Source of the DNA: Hybos culiciformis
Lineage: Eukaryota; Arthropoda; Insecta; Diptera; Hybotidae
Length of the DNA: 64,000 nucleotides
Assembly: GCA_964007475.1 (NCBI GenBank)
Contig: OZ023274.1
Coordinates: 79,495,303-79,559,302 of the forward strand
Reading direction: 5' to 3'
Of the stretch, positions 44,143-54,484 are shown piece after piece. The translations under genes were made by a program, and so were the position numbers. Below the pieces are notes generated by a model. It was not told where the DNA came from and did not search any database. It saw only the letters and a list, made by a program, of their open reading frames with translations. How positions within the stretch are numbered: position 1 is the stretch's first letter; each line of letters opens with the position of its first letter.

Positions 44143-45667
44143 GGGGCTTATTATGAAATACGAAAAAAATTTTCGTTCGTAAATCATGTACGTTACGAAC
44201 GCAAGAAATTTTTCAATTATGAATTACGTTCGTAAGAAAAAACTTATTTTTAAAATGGTAACCCTAAATTTCAATGTTTAATCAGCAGCTGCATATCAGC
44301 TGTATGGTTATTTGTCATTTTATAGTTTTTGATTAAGTCAAAATTTTAAATAAACAAAAAAAAACAATAATTTGTTTGAATTTAAATTTAAATTGTATAA
44401 ATAAGTGTAACAAACAATTTCTTTATATGGAGGTTAAGTGACCAAAGTAAACATTTGGAACAATGTTGGAGTAATGGGGATAAACAAAGCTGGATCCTTG
44501 GTATGTGAAATATTTTGGATAAATTAATATTTTTTTTGTACATTTTTAATAAATTCAAACTTTATTATTATTTTAGGTGATTCTGGCTATCCTCTAGATC
44601 CGAGGTTAATGACGCCTTATAGATCCTCATTAGAAGGGACTCATAAAGCAAATTTTAATTATATTCTTTCGAGGTGTAGGAATATTGCCAAAAGAGGAAA
44701 TGGAATTTAAAAAGGTAAATGGCGCTGCTTACTTGATGCAAGGGAATTGCATTATGCACCCAAAAAGCGGTAGAAATTGCAAATGTGTGGGCGGCTTTGC
44801 ATAATGTGTGCATGGATTTTAAAGTCGATTACTCTTAATATCCCGCTTTACCCAGTAATAATGAGGACGACATCTTACCTGAAATAAATGACATCGACCT
44901 TAGGCTAATAGCGTCTAATACCAGAGATAAAATAAAAAATAGGTTAAGCAACATGTAATTTAAAAAAAACAATATTTTTTTCAATAAAAATTAATATATC
45001 AACAAAGTTGCATTTATTTACTTATTTATTACTTATTTATTGGACATAATAAAAAAAAATAAATTTAAAATTAAAAATGAAATCCATATAAAGTGTGAAG
45101 TCCATTCAGTTTTTAAATTTGCCTCAGCTGAGTTGAGTGCCTCAGTTTTTAAATCTTTATTAGAAAGAATATAAGATTTGAAAAAAAAAGAACATTTCAT
45201 GTATACATAAGAACATAAGTAAATAGGTAAGTGTATTTAGTATTAGACATTTCTTATTTAATTTAGTTTATTTTTAATTTATTTAGGAGGAAAGGTATAC
45301 ATTTTTTTTTTTACTTTTTAACTTCCTTAAATTTTTATTTTTGATTCGCAAATATCTTTTTTAAATAGTTTTAATTTTTTTTTTCACTGACAACAGAATG
45401 GTTAGTTTTTAGTTAATAAATTTGTTTCCTTTAACGTAAGAAATAACGTCAACAATACACTAGACGTAAAGATTAACAAAAAAAAGATTGAAAAATCGAA
45501 TTTTATAATTGCACGTTAATACGAAAAACGTAAAAAAAATTATAAAGGAACGGCAATATCAATAAAATAACGTTTAAATTTTACGTTCGAATTTGATAAT
45601 AAGAAAATAAATTCGAACGTAAATTTTACGAATTTTTTTTAGCGTATCGTATTTCACAATAACCCCC
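44143..45667. mobile_element. PIF/Harbinger transposon remnant with catalytic exon
   Basis: GGGGCTTATTATGAAATACG and inverse of GTATTTCACAATAACCCCC, flanked by CAG (44140-44142) and CTG (45668-45670). The empty site AATCAGAAACT is seen at 24897-24907 (minus strand). It carries a transposase fragment at 44440-44850. Confidence 0.85.
44440..44850 (+). pseudogene. HARBI1-like transposase, C-terminal catalytic part
   Basis: After a degenerate exon and an acceptor TTATTATTTTAG at 44575 it reads GDSGYPLDPRLMTPYR, the second catalytic Asp motif. It goes on to NYILSRCRNIAKRGNGI and KGKWRCL. Here the third catalytic Glu of the family pattern R--IER-FG-LKGRWRCL is replaced by Lys. A TAA interrupts GI*KGKW. 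A frameshift near 44765 leads to AVEIANVWAALHNVCMDF. Clearly inactive; the nuclear nuclease function is known only from the family. Confidence 0.85.
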
Positions 45668-45821
45668 CTGAAACTAGAATTAAATATTTGTATAAAAGTA
45701 ATTATCACGTGATAGTTACAATACGAAAAATAAAACGATATTTCCAATCTAAGTTTATTATATCTTTTGTTTAATGTAATTAAAATAAAAATTTAATGTA
45801 CTTAAAAGAAAAATAAGAAAA

Positions 45822-46014
45822 CCGCACTTCCGCCCTCAAGGATCAACAGGTGAAAATAAAAAAAATTAAAATAAAAAAAATTTTTTTTTGATTATGAATC
45901 ACATTCCACGTACAAAGTTTCGTTACGTGGTTGATACGTGACGTCACATGACGATTTCTATTAAATCGCACCTCTGTTTTCGTTAGTCATAAGCCGCGTT
46001 AAGGAACTACGTTT
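45822..46014 (+). repeat. 190-bp repeat with residual TCACTTCCGCCC units, copy 2
   Basis: Direct repeat of 42880-43075, here GCACTTCCGCCCTCAAGGAT and GATACGTGACGTCACATGAC. The two copies bracket the P/Harbinger stack in the same orientation. Confidence 0.75.
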
Positions 46015-46249
46015 CAAAAATAAATTTTTTATCTCAAATTTTAAAAATAATTGTTTTTATCTTTTTAGAAGTTAAGGACAAAAAAATAGTATACCTTTGT
46101 ATTTTTATTAAATTTTAAATAGATATTTTTAATAAAAATAATTACGTTTTAAATTTTACGCTCTTTACTTTCATTTCCATTTTAAATTTTTTTTTAAATT
46201 TCTTTAAAAAATTAAAAATATTCGCATTCGATAACAAAATCGTTATAGA

Positions 46250-46560
46250 ATGAAAACCAATTCAAATCCGAATTTCGAATTACATAGTTAATCGGATTCT
46301 GCCAATGCTAATTTCGAATCAGGAAAAATAAAATTCGAATCAAATATGATGCCATTTTCGAATTACGTGGTTAGAAAATTAAAAATGCGAATTCAGATTT
46401 TTGACATTATAAAAACGCGGTAAGCTCCCTGGAGGTCTACTATGTAACTATCTACTTTCGCATTGAAGATCCGAAAATAGGATCCGAAAGTAGAATCCGA
46501 AAATTGATAAAATCGGTACTATGTAACATTTTCGAACAGACTTGCGCAAACTCTATGTTA
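46250..46560. repeat. Remnants of GGTCTACTATGTAACT Harbinger-like family
   Basis: TTCGAATTACATAGTTAATCG, CGAATTACGTGGTTAG and GGAGGTCTACTATGTAACT with CCGAAAGTAGAATCCGAAA. Similar text at 41254-41330 and 53390-53572. Fragmentary. Confidence 0.45.
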
Positions 46561-46735
46561 ACATATTTTATTGAATCTATAGATTCTTTTTTTAACTCTT
46601 GGTAGAACTGGTTAATCATTTTAAATTTTTAAAATTTTTTAAATTAAAACTCTTGTATGTTCTACAATTTAATTTATTTACTTTTCAATAATTTATAAAA
46701 TAATTTTTACAAAATTTAAAAAATACATTAATTAA

Positions 46736-46778
46736 TTTGTCGACTAGTTTCGACTTATTAAGTCATCATCTGGACAAA
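46736..46778 (-). ncRNA. Degenerate hammerhead ribozyme motif of Penelope (copy 1)
   Basis: Minus strand: TTTGTC, then CAGATGAT, a GACTT-AAT-AAGTC hairpin, GAAAC, TAGTC and GACAAA. TTTGTC and GACAAA pair as stem I, the hairpin is stem II and GAAA is the second core box. The first core box is CAGATGA instead of CTGATGA. Hammerheads are known from Penelope-like elements. Confidence 0.6.
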
Positions 46779-47012
46779 GACTGATTTTAACAACACAAAT
46801 AGTACCAGATGTTTTTTGTTTATAATATATTTTTATTTTTATTTTAATTATTAAACAATAGGAAAGAAGAATAAATTAGAAAAATCAAAATAAAAGTGGA
46901 CTATTATTATTAAAGTCGATTTGATGATTCATTAGGTTTAAATTTCTTGATCTAGCTCTTTTTATTTGACTTATTTCATATTTATCTAAAACTAAATTAT
47001 TATTGTGTATAT

Positions 47013-47259
47013 CGTCTGCTGAGAAATGAAACAACGTATAATGAAAAGTATAGTTTCGAGTAATTTGAATTTAAAGATTTGAAAATTAAAAAAAACGTAT
47101 GAAAAAATATCAAGTAGCGTACAATTTTCATCTAAAAAATACATTTTAATCAACATTTAGAATAGTTGCACTTATAAAATCGAGTACGAGGAATCGAATG
47201 GTGCTATTGTCAAATAATGACGTATAAATGTCATACGTTGTTGCATTTCCGAACAGACG
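47013..47259. mobile_element. MITE in the Penelope endonuclease gene
   Basis: CGTCTGCTGAGAAATGAAAC and inverse CGTCTGTTCGGAAATGCAAC, then AACGTAT. The flanks are GTGTATAT and ATATGGTG; the empty site GTGTATATGGTG is in the plus copy (50619-50630). So the duplication is ATAT, or TA if the termini are TCGTCTG/CAGACGA. Confidence 0.8.
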
Positions 47260-47465
47260 ATATGGTGTATCAATTTTATGTTTTCGTCAATATTATGTTT
47301 ATTATTTATTGCATGTTGTGCTACGGCAGAGTCAGGATTTTCTTTATATGTGTCTTTTAAATGGTCTATTAATCTAGTTTTTAAATTACATCTGGTTTTA
47401 CCACAGTCTTTGCAATTTATTTGGTTAACTCCCGGTTTTTCTTTTAAATCTAATGTGGGCTTCAA
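47172..47465 (-). pseudogene. GIY-YIG endonuclease of the minus Penelope copy, damaged
   Basis: KPGVNQINCKDCG, then KTRCNL: 15 bp that encode the AIYIG half of the motif in the plus copy are missing here. The frame then reads DHLKDTYKENPDS, HAINNKHN, LIHHI and is ended by a MITE at 47013-47259. Confidence 0.8.
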
Positions 47466-47488
47466 TTTATTATTAACTAATAAATTCC

Positions 47489-49102
47489 TTAAAATATTAC
47501 TGTTGAAAAACGATATATTTTTATCTCTTTTTCTAACAATAGTCCTTCAGAAATACCTTGTAAATAAGGTAACCTCACCCATTTATTATTGTCCGTATTA
47601 TTTTCCGGGAAAATAGATTTGATTGCTATTTTTCTTTTCTTTTTTCTTAACAAATTATATATTATTTTGGACTTATAACCATTATTTTTAGCAATCATGA
47701 CAATAGTGTCTAATTCTTTTTTGAAATTATACTTATTAAGAGGAACTTTAATTAATCTGTCTAACATAGAATGAAAAGAGGACAACTTAGTTGACCAAGG
47801 ATGTTGAGACAGAGAAGGGATGATATTATCAGTAAAAGTACTCTTCCTGAAAATATCAAACTCAATAGAGTTTTTAGATTTGTTTATAGAAATTGATAGA
47901 TCGAGGAAATTTATTTTATCTCCTCCCACCTCAACAGTGAATTCTATATTAGGGTGTATATTATTTAAGATTTTACTAAGGAACATTTTCACATGCCGTT
48001 CTGTACCAGTCCACAAACACAACACATCATCAACATATCTTAACCATAATTTAATATTTGACATAAAATTGTTTACTGAATTAAAAAGTTTATTTTCAAA
48101 AAAGTTCATGAAGAACTCCGCACCAAAAGGAGAAAAAGGAGAACCCATAGCTAAGCCTTCTTTTTGTTCATAAAATTTGTCATTGAAATAAAAGTGATTT
48201 TGAAAAAGGCAAATTTTAATTAATTCTATTAATTGTTTACTTAAATTTTGATCCGGTATTTTTTGCCTTATGTCATCACAGAATAATTCAAACAAAAAAT
48301 CAGTTGGTACAGAAGGGAACAAACTTTTTACATCAAAAGATATTAATTTCGCATTTTTTGGAACTTGTATATTTTTTAATCTATCGACTAGATCAAGAGA
48401 ATTTTTTAATGAATATCTTGGTTTAAAATTTAATAAATTACTTAAAATTACTACTAACTCTTTATATAGTTTTTGGTTTGGTGCATTACTAGCACTGGAA
48501 ACAGGTCTGAAGCTTAACACATCTTTATGTAGTTTAGGCAACCCATTTAAAATGGGGGGAGAAGGATAACTATTTTTTAGTAAAAAAGTTTTATTATTAT
48601 CAAAAACTAACTTGCTTTTATTTATTATATTTGCCACTTGTTTTTTATATTTGAGGGTTGGATCTTGTTTCAATTCACAAATTCTCATTTGTCCTAAACA
48701 ATCATACATCATATTTATATAAAAATCTTTTTCTAATAATGTTACACAATTACCTTTATCACTCTTACATACAATTAAATTATTTTCTTTTATTTTATTT
48801 TTTAAACCTAACAATATTTTTCTATCATCACAGCTGTTTTTTGTTGTTGATAAAACTTTTAATTCTCCGTTTATTATTTTGGCACAATCAGATTTTCCTT
48901 CGATATCATTCACCGCAATATCTAAATGTATCGCAAGATCTCTTAAGTGAGAGACTTTTGTTTGTAATGGAGGTGCGTAATTTAGACCATTATTAAGTAG
49001 TTTAATTTCTTTTTCGCTTAAATCAGTGTTTGTCAAATTTTTAACTCTTACGTGGAATTCTGAAGTTTGTGATGTTAAATTATCATATCGTTGTAAATTC
49101 AT
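47489..49102 (-). pseudogene. Penelope-like reverse transcriptase
   Basis: About 537 codons. Motifs in order: GLNYAPP (about residue 40), ILNGLPKLHKD, FRPVSSASNAPNQKLYKEL (about 203-221), FDVKSLFPSVP, EGLAMGSPFSP, WLRYVDDVLCLW (catalytic YVDD), GDKINFLDLSI and HPWSTKLSSFHSMLDRL. These are typical of Penelope RTs, which resemble telomerase and use target-primed synthesis. The frame ends at GISEGLLLEKE because of a small deletion just before the linker to the endonuclease; the plus copy keeps GISENFRTIV there. Confidence 0.85.
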
Positions 49103-49320
49103 TCCTCTTTCTTTGCTCTTGATCTAGTCGATAGATTAAAAAACATACAAGTTCCAAAAAATGCGAAATTAATATCTTTTGATGTAAAAAGTTTGTTCCC
49201 TTCTGTACCAACTGATTTTTTGTTTGAATTATTATGTGATGACATAAGGCAAAAAATACCGGATCAAAATTTAAGTAAACAATTAATAGAATTAATTAAA
49301 ATTTGCCTTTTTCAAAATTA

Positions 49321-49657
49321 CTTGGGGGTTAGACGAGAGTAAAAACTAGTTATAACTAAGATGTTTTTTGAATGTATGTGTGAAAAATTGTATAAAAAAA
49401 AAAAAATTATGAAATAGTTATAACTAATAGTTATAACTAAAAAAAATTCTGAATCTAAAGTATTACTTGTCAAATGAAATATTTTTTTTTTTTAATGTAA
49501 ATAAAAACTAAAAAGTGAAGTAAAATAATAAAATAGTTTGTAAATAGTTTTAACTATAGTTTAGCCAGTGGAGAATAATTACGTCACAAATACAAATAAA
49601 AAACTCATACAATTGTAAATAGTTAAGACTAGTTTTTACTCTCGTATAACCACTGCG
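49321..49657. mobile_element. MITE with TTA(G/T)ACGAGAGTAAAAACTAG termini
   Basis: GGGTTAGACGAGAGTAAAAA and inverse GTGGTTATACGAGAGTAAAA, then CTAGT, flanked by TTA (49318-49320, 49658-49660). The empty site TTCAAAATCACTTTTATTTC is in the other Penelope copy (48186-48205, minus strand). TAGTTATAACTA palindromes repeat inside. Confidence 0.9.
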
Positions 49658-49706
49658 TTACTTTTATTTCAATGACAAATTTTATGAACAAAAAGAAGGC
49701 TTAGCT

Positions 49707-50738
49707 ATGGGTTCTCCTTTTTCTCCTTTTGGTGCGGAGTTCTTCATGAACTTTTTTGAAAATAAACTTTTTAATTCAGTAAACAATTTTATGTCAAATA
49801 TTAAATTATGGTTAAGATATGTTGATGATGTGTTGTGTTTGCGGACTGGTACAGAACGGCATGTGAAAATGTTCCTTAGTAAAATCTTAAATAATATACA
49901 CCCTAATATAGAATTCACTGTTGAGGTGGGAGGAGATAAAATAAATTTCCTCGATCTATCAATTTCTATAAACAAATCTAAAAACTCTATTGAGTTTGAT
50001 ATTTTCAGGAAGAGTACTTTTACTGATAATATCATCCCTTCTCTGTCTCAACATCCTTGGTCAACTAAGTTGTCCTCTTTTCATTCTATGTTAGACAGAT
50101 TAATTAAAGTTCCTCTTAATAAGTATAATTTCAAAAAAGAATTAGACACTATTGTCATGATTGCTAAAAATAATGGTTATAAGTCCAAAATAATATATAA
50201 TTTGTTAAGAAAAAAGAAAAGAAAAATAGCAATCAAATCTATTTTCCCGGAAAATAATACGGACAATAATAAATGGGTGAGGTTACCTTATTTACAAGGT
50301 ATTTCTGAAAATTTTCGGACTATTGTTAGAAAAAGAGATAAAAATATATCGTTTTTCAACAGTAATATTTTAAGGAATTTATTAGTTAATAATAAATTGA
50401 AGCCCACATTAGATTTAAAAGAAAAACCGGGAGTTTACCAAATAAATTGCAAAGACTGTGATGCAATCTATATTGGTAAAACCAGACGTAATTTAAAAAG
50501 ATTAATAGACCATTTAAAAGACACATATAAAGAAAATCCTGACTTTGCCGTAGCACAACATGCAATAAATAATAAACATAATATTGACGAAAACATAAAA
50601 TTGATACACCATATACACAATAATAATTTAGTTTTAGATAAATATGAAATAAGTGAAATAAAAAGAGCTAGATCAAGAAATTTAAACCTAATGAATCATC
50701 AAATCGACTTTAATAATAATAGTCCACTTTTATTTTGA
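49707..50738 (+). pseudogene. Penelope RT C-terminal half plus intact GIY-YIG endonuclease
   Basis: 343 codons from AMGSPFSPFGAEFFMNFFE through RYVDDVLCLR, HPWSTKLSSFHSM and a linker to GVYQINCKDCDAIYIGKTRR (GIY-YIG core), HLKDTYKENPDFAVAQHA, and EISEIKRARSRN with the conserved Glu. Frame intact over this stretch. Read upstream of 49658 the RT is split by a MITE and truncated, so the protein cannot be made whole. Confidence 0.85.
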
Positions 50739-50850
50739 TTTTTCTAATTTATTCTTCTTTCCTATTGTTTAATAATTAAAATAAAAATAAAAATAAAAAT
50801 ATTTTATAAACAAATAACATCTGGTACTATTTGTGTTGTTAAAATCAGTC

Positions 50851-50893
50851 TTTGTCGAGATGATGACTTAATAAGTCGAAACTAGTCGACAAA
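50851..50893 (+). ncRNA. Degenerate hammerhead ribozyme motif of Penelope (copy 2)
   Basis: Same layout as at 46736-46778, with the first core box changed further (GAGATGAT). Stem I (TTTGTC/GACAAA), stem II (GACTT/AAGTC) and GAAAC are intact. Confidence 0.55.
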
Positions 50894-50998
50894 TTAATTA
50901 ATGTATTTTTTAAATTTTGTAAAAATTATTTTATAAATTATTGAAAAGTAAATAAATGAAATTGTAGAACATACAAGAGTTTTAATTTAAAAAATTTT

Positions 50999-51355
50999 TC
51001 TATGTTAACAGTCTGTAAAACCCTAATTTAAATGTCAAATTGTTGAAAAAATATCAAAAAATAAATAAATTTTTTTCCAGTTTCGTTTGAAAATTATTTG
51101 GCTAAAACTACAATTTCCTTGAACCACTTAATTTACATAATTTATTCATAGTTTAGCTCAAACTTTTTACATTGCAAAAATTTAAAATTAAACTAAAAAA
51201 ATACATAGTAAAATTTTTTGAAAAATAATTAACTTAAACATATACATATATACATGTAATTACTAACCTAAAAGAATGTGTTTGAGGTTTTGTTTTGTTA
51301 CAGAAAAATCAATCTTAATTATTTGTTTCCTGTAGTGAGCATTCTGTTGATAGGT
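50999..51355. other. AT-rich gap
   Basis: No feature recognised. Confidence 0.5.
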
Positions 51356-52745
51356 TCATTTTGTCGGAATTTTACGGAAAAAAAGCTCAACAGAGCGAAG
51401 ACGAGGATCTGAACGAAATTGTATTCTTTGAAGAATGTAAGAAGAATCTATGTTTTCGTTAACTACTTGAGTTAAGAAAATAACATCGCTAGCTTCTCGT
51501 CTTTTTTTTAGGGACACTAATTTAATCAGTTTTAGTCTATTCTCGTAAGGTGGTAAAATTAAAGGATCAGACCAGGGAAGATGCCGAAGAGCGAATCTTA
51601 AAATTTTTTTTTGGATTGATTCAATGCGGTCAATGTGTATGTTGTAATAAGGTGACCACACTTGGCTGGCGTATTCAATATTTGGGCGCACGATAGTTGT
51701 ATAGAGTGCTTTAAGAATGTACGGGTCGTTAAATTCGCGGGACCACCTTTTTATGAAACCTAGCATTGAGTTAGTCTTATTAACGATATTGTCATAGTGT
51801 AACATAAAAGACAATTTCTCGTCAAAACAGAACCCTTAATCCTTGAATAAATTAGCTTTGTTGAGTACTTCATTATTAAAGGAGTAAATGTGATTAATAA
51901 CAAATTTCCAAAATGTCTTCGGGTCGTTAATTAAGTAGTCATTATATTTTTGGTCAGTAGTGGTTTTAAATTCTTCAAAAATATTGACAAAGACTACATA
52001 GTCGTTATTTTTTTTTGTTTTAATATAAGTCCTCCACGTTTTGTTTTTTTTATTTCTAAGACGTTTTAAGTCCGAATCAAACCAGATAGGGTTTGTCCGT
52101 GACCCTTTGTCAATGGTAACGGGAACATACTGTTTAAAACCTATATAAACAATATCATAAAACTTACTAATAATATCGTCAATATCTCATTTTTAAATGA
52201 TGTAAGTGATAAGAATTAAAAAAATCGTTCAAACCTACGAAATTTGCTTTGCTGAAATTATAGCAATACGTTTTAGCAGCGTCAGGTTCAGGAGTCGAAT
52301 TTATACAAAGAGTTAAGCAAATAGGCGGATGATAACAATCAATGTTAACGAGAGGTGTTACAATATCACGAAGAAGAACATTATTCCAGTCAGATGTATA
52401 AATTAAGTCAATTTATATTGAAAGAGAATTGGTAACGTTTGAAATTTGTTGTAGTGAATCTACAAAAGTATCTACAAAAGTACTATCAATTTCATGCACT
52501 ACATTCTCAGCAACTACATTCTCAGCATTTAGGATGTCAATATAGATGTATATCTAAGATTATGGGCAGTGTAGCAACAGAACACAAATATATTTTTAGT
52601 TGTGTATTCAATTTTTACACAAATAATTTCTAAGTGGTTACTTTGGGGTAGAGGTATTTCTGAAGAGTGGAAGGTGTTTCGTACTGCAACAAGTACACCT
52701 CCACCCTTAGGTGTGAAATGTTCATTCGTCGAAGATAAAGGGTTC
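51356..52745 (-). pseudogene. LINE (Jockey/CR1-type) remnant, RT core deleted
   Basis: Reading on the minus strand from 52745: KGGGVLVAVRNTF of the apurinic endonuclease domain, then DLIYTSDWNN and DCYHPPICLTL. Next NPIWFDSDLKRLRNKK and NDYLINDPKTFWKFV, which precede RT domains in this group. At about 51830 it jumps to KLSFMLHYDNIVNKTNSMLG, then ALYTTIVRPNIEYASQVWSP, IESIQKKILRFALRHLPW and LPPYENRLKLIKL, the thumb region. The central RT domain, including the catalytic Asp pair, is missing and several stops occur. A 24-bp internal duplicate encodes NVVAENVV. Confidence 0.75.
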
Positions 52746-53105
52746 TGAAACTTGGAGGGGGGTAGAGGCGGTGCACAAACTCCCAAAACTGAAATCAGGG
52801 GCCAGATTCTATAAGGAAAATGTACCATTAAAATTGTTGTTCGAGCAACTTTTTTTAAGCAACATCAAATTAGGTGTTGCTTAATATTTTTTTGTGGTTT
52901 TTCTTAAATTTATTTTAGTATATTTTTAAAATAAAAGCGCGAAAGGCCACAAAAAAAACTTTAAAGTTTTTAAAAAAGTTTTAAAACCTCTTTATTATTG
53001 CGAAAAAAATTCGGTGTAATTGCCGTTTCCTTGAAATTGTCAGAATGGCCTGAAACTTGGAGGGGGGGTAGAGGCGGTGCCCAAACTTCCAAAACTGAAA
53101 TCAGT
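52744..53105. repeat. Duplicated G-rich segment around a truncated Harbinger MITE
   Basis: CTGAAACTTGGAGGGGGGTA, GAGGCGGTGC and AACT-CCAAAACTGAAATCAG occur at 52745-52800 and 53051-53105. Between them, 52801-53010 is the left part of the GGGCCAGATTCTATAAGG family (compare 41527-41780), ending without the right terminus. A related G-rich text is at 60228-60265. Confidence 0.7.
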
Positions 53106-53290
53106 TTTTGGGGCTCGGGCCCCGTTTCGGAGATAGAGCCCCCCGAAGTTTTCATACATTTTTGTATGGGAAATTTTTTTTTTTTGGCCGATTGGCCCTA
53201 TTTTTGGGAAAAGGGTAAAGGGGGTGCCCCAAAACAAGAAGGGGGGGTGGGGGGCGGCGGGCGGGCGGTCAGTGGGTTTTGCATTTTTTT
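53106..53290. repeat. G-rich repeat with GGGCGGGCGGTCAGTGGG module
   Basis: GGGGCTCGGGCCCCGTTTCG, GGGTAAAGGGGGTGCCCC and a G run ending GCGGGCGGTCAGTGGGTTTT. The last block is shared with 14040-14070 and 33700-33730. ORFs in both strands are composition artefacts. Confidence 0.6.
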
Positions 53291-53389
53291 TGTTGAATTA
53301 TTATCCAATTCAATTTTTTTTTTTCAATCTACTTTTAAACTTTAATCACTTGCGTTCGAAACAAAAATTGTTATCGAGCTAAAAGTTAT

Positions 53390-54060
53390 TAAAATCCGAA
53401 AATAACAAGTCGAAATTCGAATTACATAGTGATCCGTATTGTTGCAAGTCGAAATTCGCATCGGCATGTTGCTACTTTCGAGTCGTATATGATGCTACTT
53501 TCGGATTGTGTAGTACGAAAATGGTAAATGCGTATTCGCATCGCCCAAATTCGAATTACATAGTAGACCCCCTGGTCAACTTACATAAGTTGTGTTCGAT
53601 CCCTGGATGGACTCTGAATTGCAGAACTTGTTGTTCGATGTCTCCGAAAGTATTTGTACCCGAAAACATATCGGTTGGGCATGTGTGGATGAAAAAATGG
53701 CTAAAAAAAGCATAAAAATAAAACAATTTTCTTTTTGTAATTTTTATTTTTCAAATTTTAATTTTAAAATAATAAATTCACTTATAGTATTTTTTTTATG
53801 AAATATTTTTAAAATTATATGATTAAATTTAATTCACTAATTTTTATTTAGAAAATTAACAAAAAAAAAAAAAAACAACAAAATTAAACCTTGTTTTTGA
53901 CAGTTTTCTATTCGAATAAAATTTGATATGAAGTTAGCTGAATTTATTTGTTTTCGATTATTTCATATTCGACTTACATAATTCCTTTTTTTTTAAGAAT
54001 CGAAAACAACTTTCGAAAATTTGTGTATTCGAATATATTTACATAATAACCCCCATGGTT
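53390..54060. repeat. Remnants of GGGGGTTATTATGTAA Harbinger-like family
   Basis: CGAATTACATAGTAGACCCCC at 53552-53572 and ATTTACATAATAACCCCCAT at 54036-54055 are terminus-like. TCGAAAACAACTTTCGAA at 53999 also occurs at 17750. No transposase detected; a short ORF around 53592 is unassigned. Confidence 0.5.
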
Positions 54061-54484
54061 AAAAAAAATCATAGTGTGTGAACAGCAATTTTCAATATTA
54101 TGATCGATCCGCAAAAGAAAGAAAATATGTTGGAGTAAGTAGTCTTGCTTGGCTTCAAGAAGGAGAAAATGGTTAAAAAAATTGTCAAGAAACACGGAAC
54201 TCCACGTTCACATTGGATTCAATTTGAGAACGGAAATATTCTAAGACTAAATGCAATAGTTTTGAGATATTTTATCGAGTCGTTAATATTATGAAAATTT
54301 TTCACACTCATAATAAATGTAGTTAAATGAATTTTCATCGTTTTCTTATAAATTCATCGAATTTGTTATTGAATTTTTATTGAATCCGAAGATGATCTAC
54401 CAATTGAAAAAATAAACCGAAAATAAATCGATGAAAAACGATCTTTTTAATACTTTATCGATTTTAGGCAAATCAATCTTTAAA
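54061..54484. other. AT-rich gap
   Basis: No feature recognised. Confidence 0.45.

Larger units (their letters stand above)
43690..45760 (+). mobile_element. P-element 3' end, second copy, split by a Harbinger element
   Basis: From ACCGGTAATTTTTTTT the sequence is the inverse complement of 24819-25320. The C-terminal transposase exon (43745-43980) is longer than in the first copy: LYQKLINKCSKNL, then QDPLNNHRNFII. It resumes after 45667 with GAAACTAGAATTAAATATTT and ends near 45757 at CCAATCTAAG. Confidence 0.8.
46640..49112 (-). mobile_element. Penelope-like element, minus copy
   Basis: Contains a nearly full reverse transcriptase frame, a damaged GIY-YIG endonuclease and a 3' region with a hammerhead-like motif, ending near 46640 in AACTCTTGTATGTTCTAC, inverted. 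It meets a second copy head to head at about 49112. The two copies are nearly identical in their overlap. Confidence 0.85.
49113..50998 (+). mobile_element. Penelope-like element, plus copy (5' truncated)
   Basis: Starts inside the RT gene (SLDLVDRLKN), so it lacks the first 45 percent or so of the RT, but keeps the rest, an intact GIY-YIG endonuclease and the 3' region. A MITE interrupts it at 49321-49657. The shared end after 50894 matches the minus copy to about 50998. Confidence 0.85.

Noticed and set aside
47278..48996. Plus-strand ORFs opposite the Penelope RT
   Set aside because: Antisense shadows of a recognised reverse transcriptase.
52970..53345. Pro/Gly-rich ORFs in the G-rich repeat
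   Set aside because: Same text recurs at 52751 and 60228 without frame conservation.
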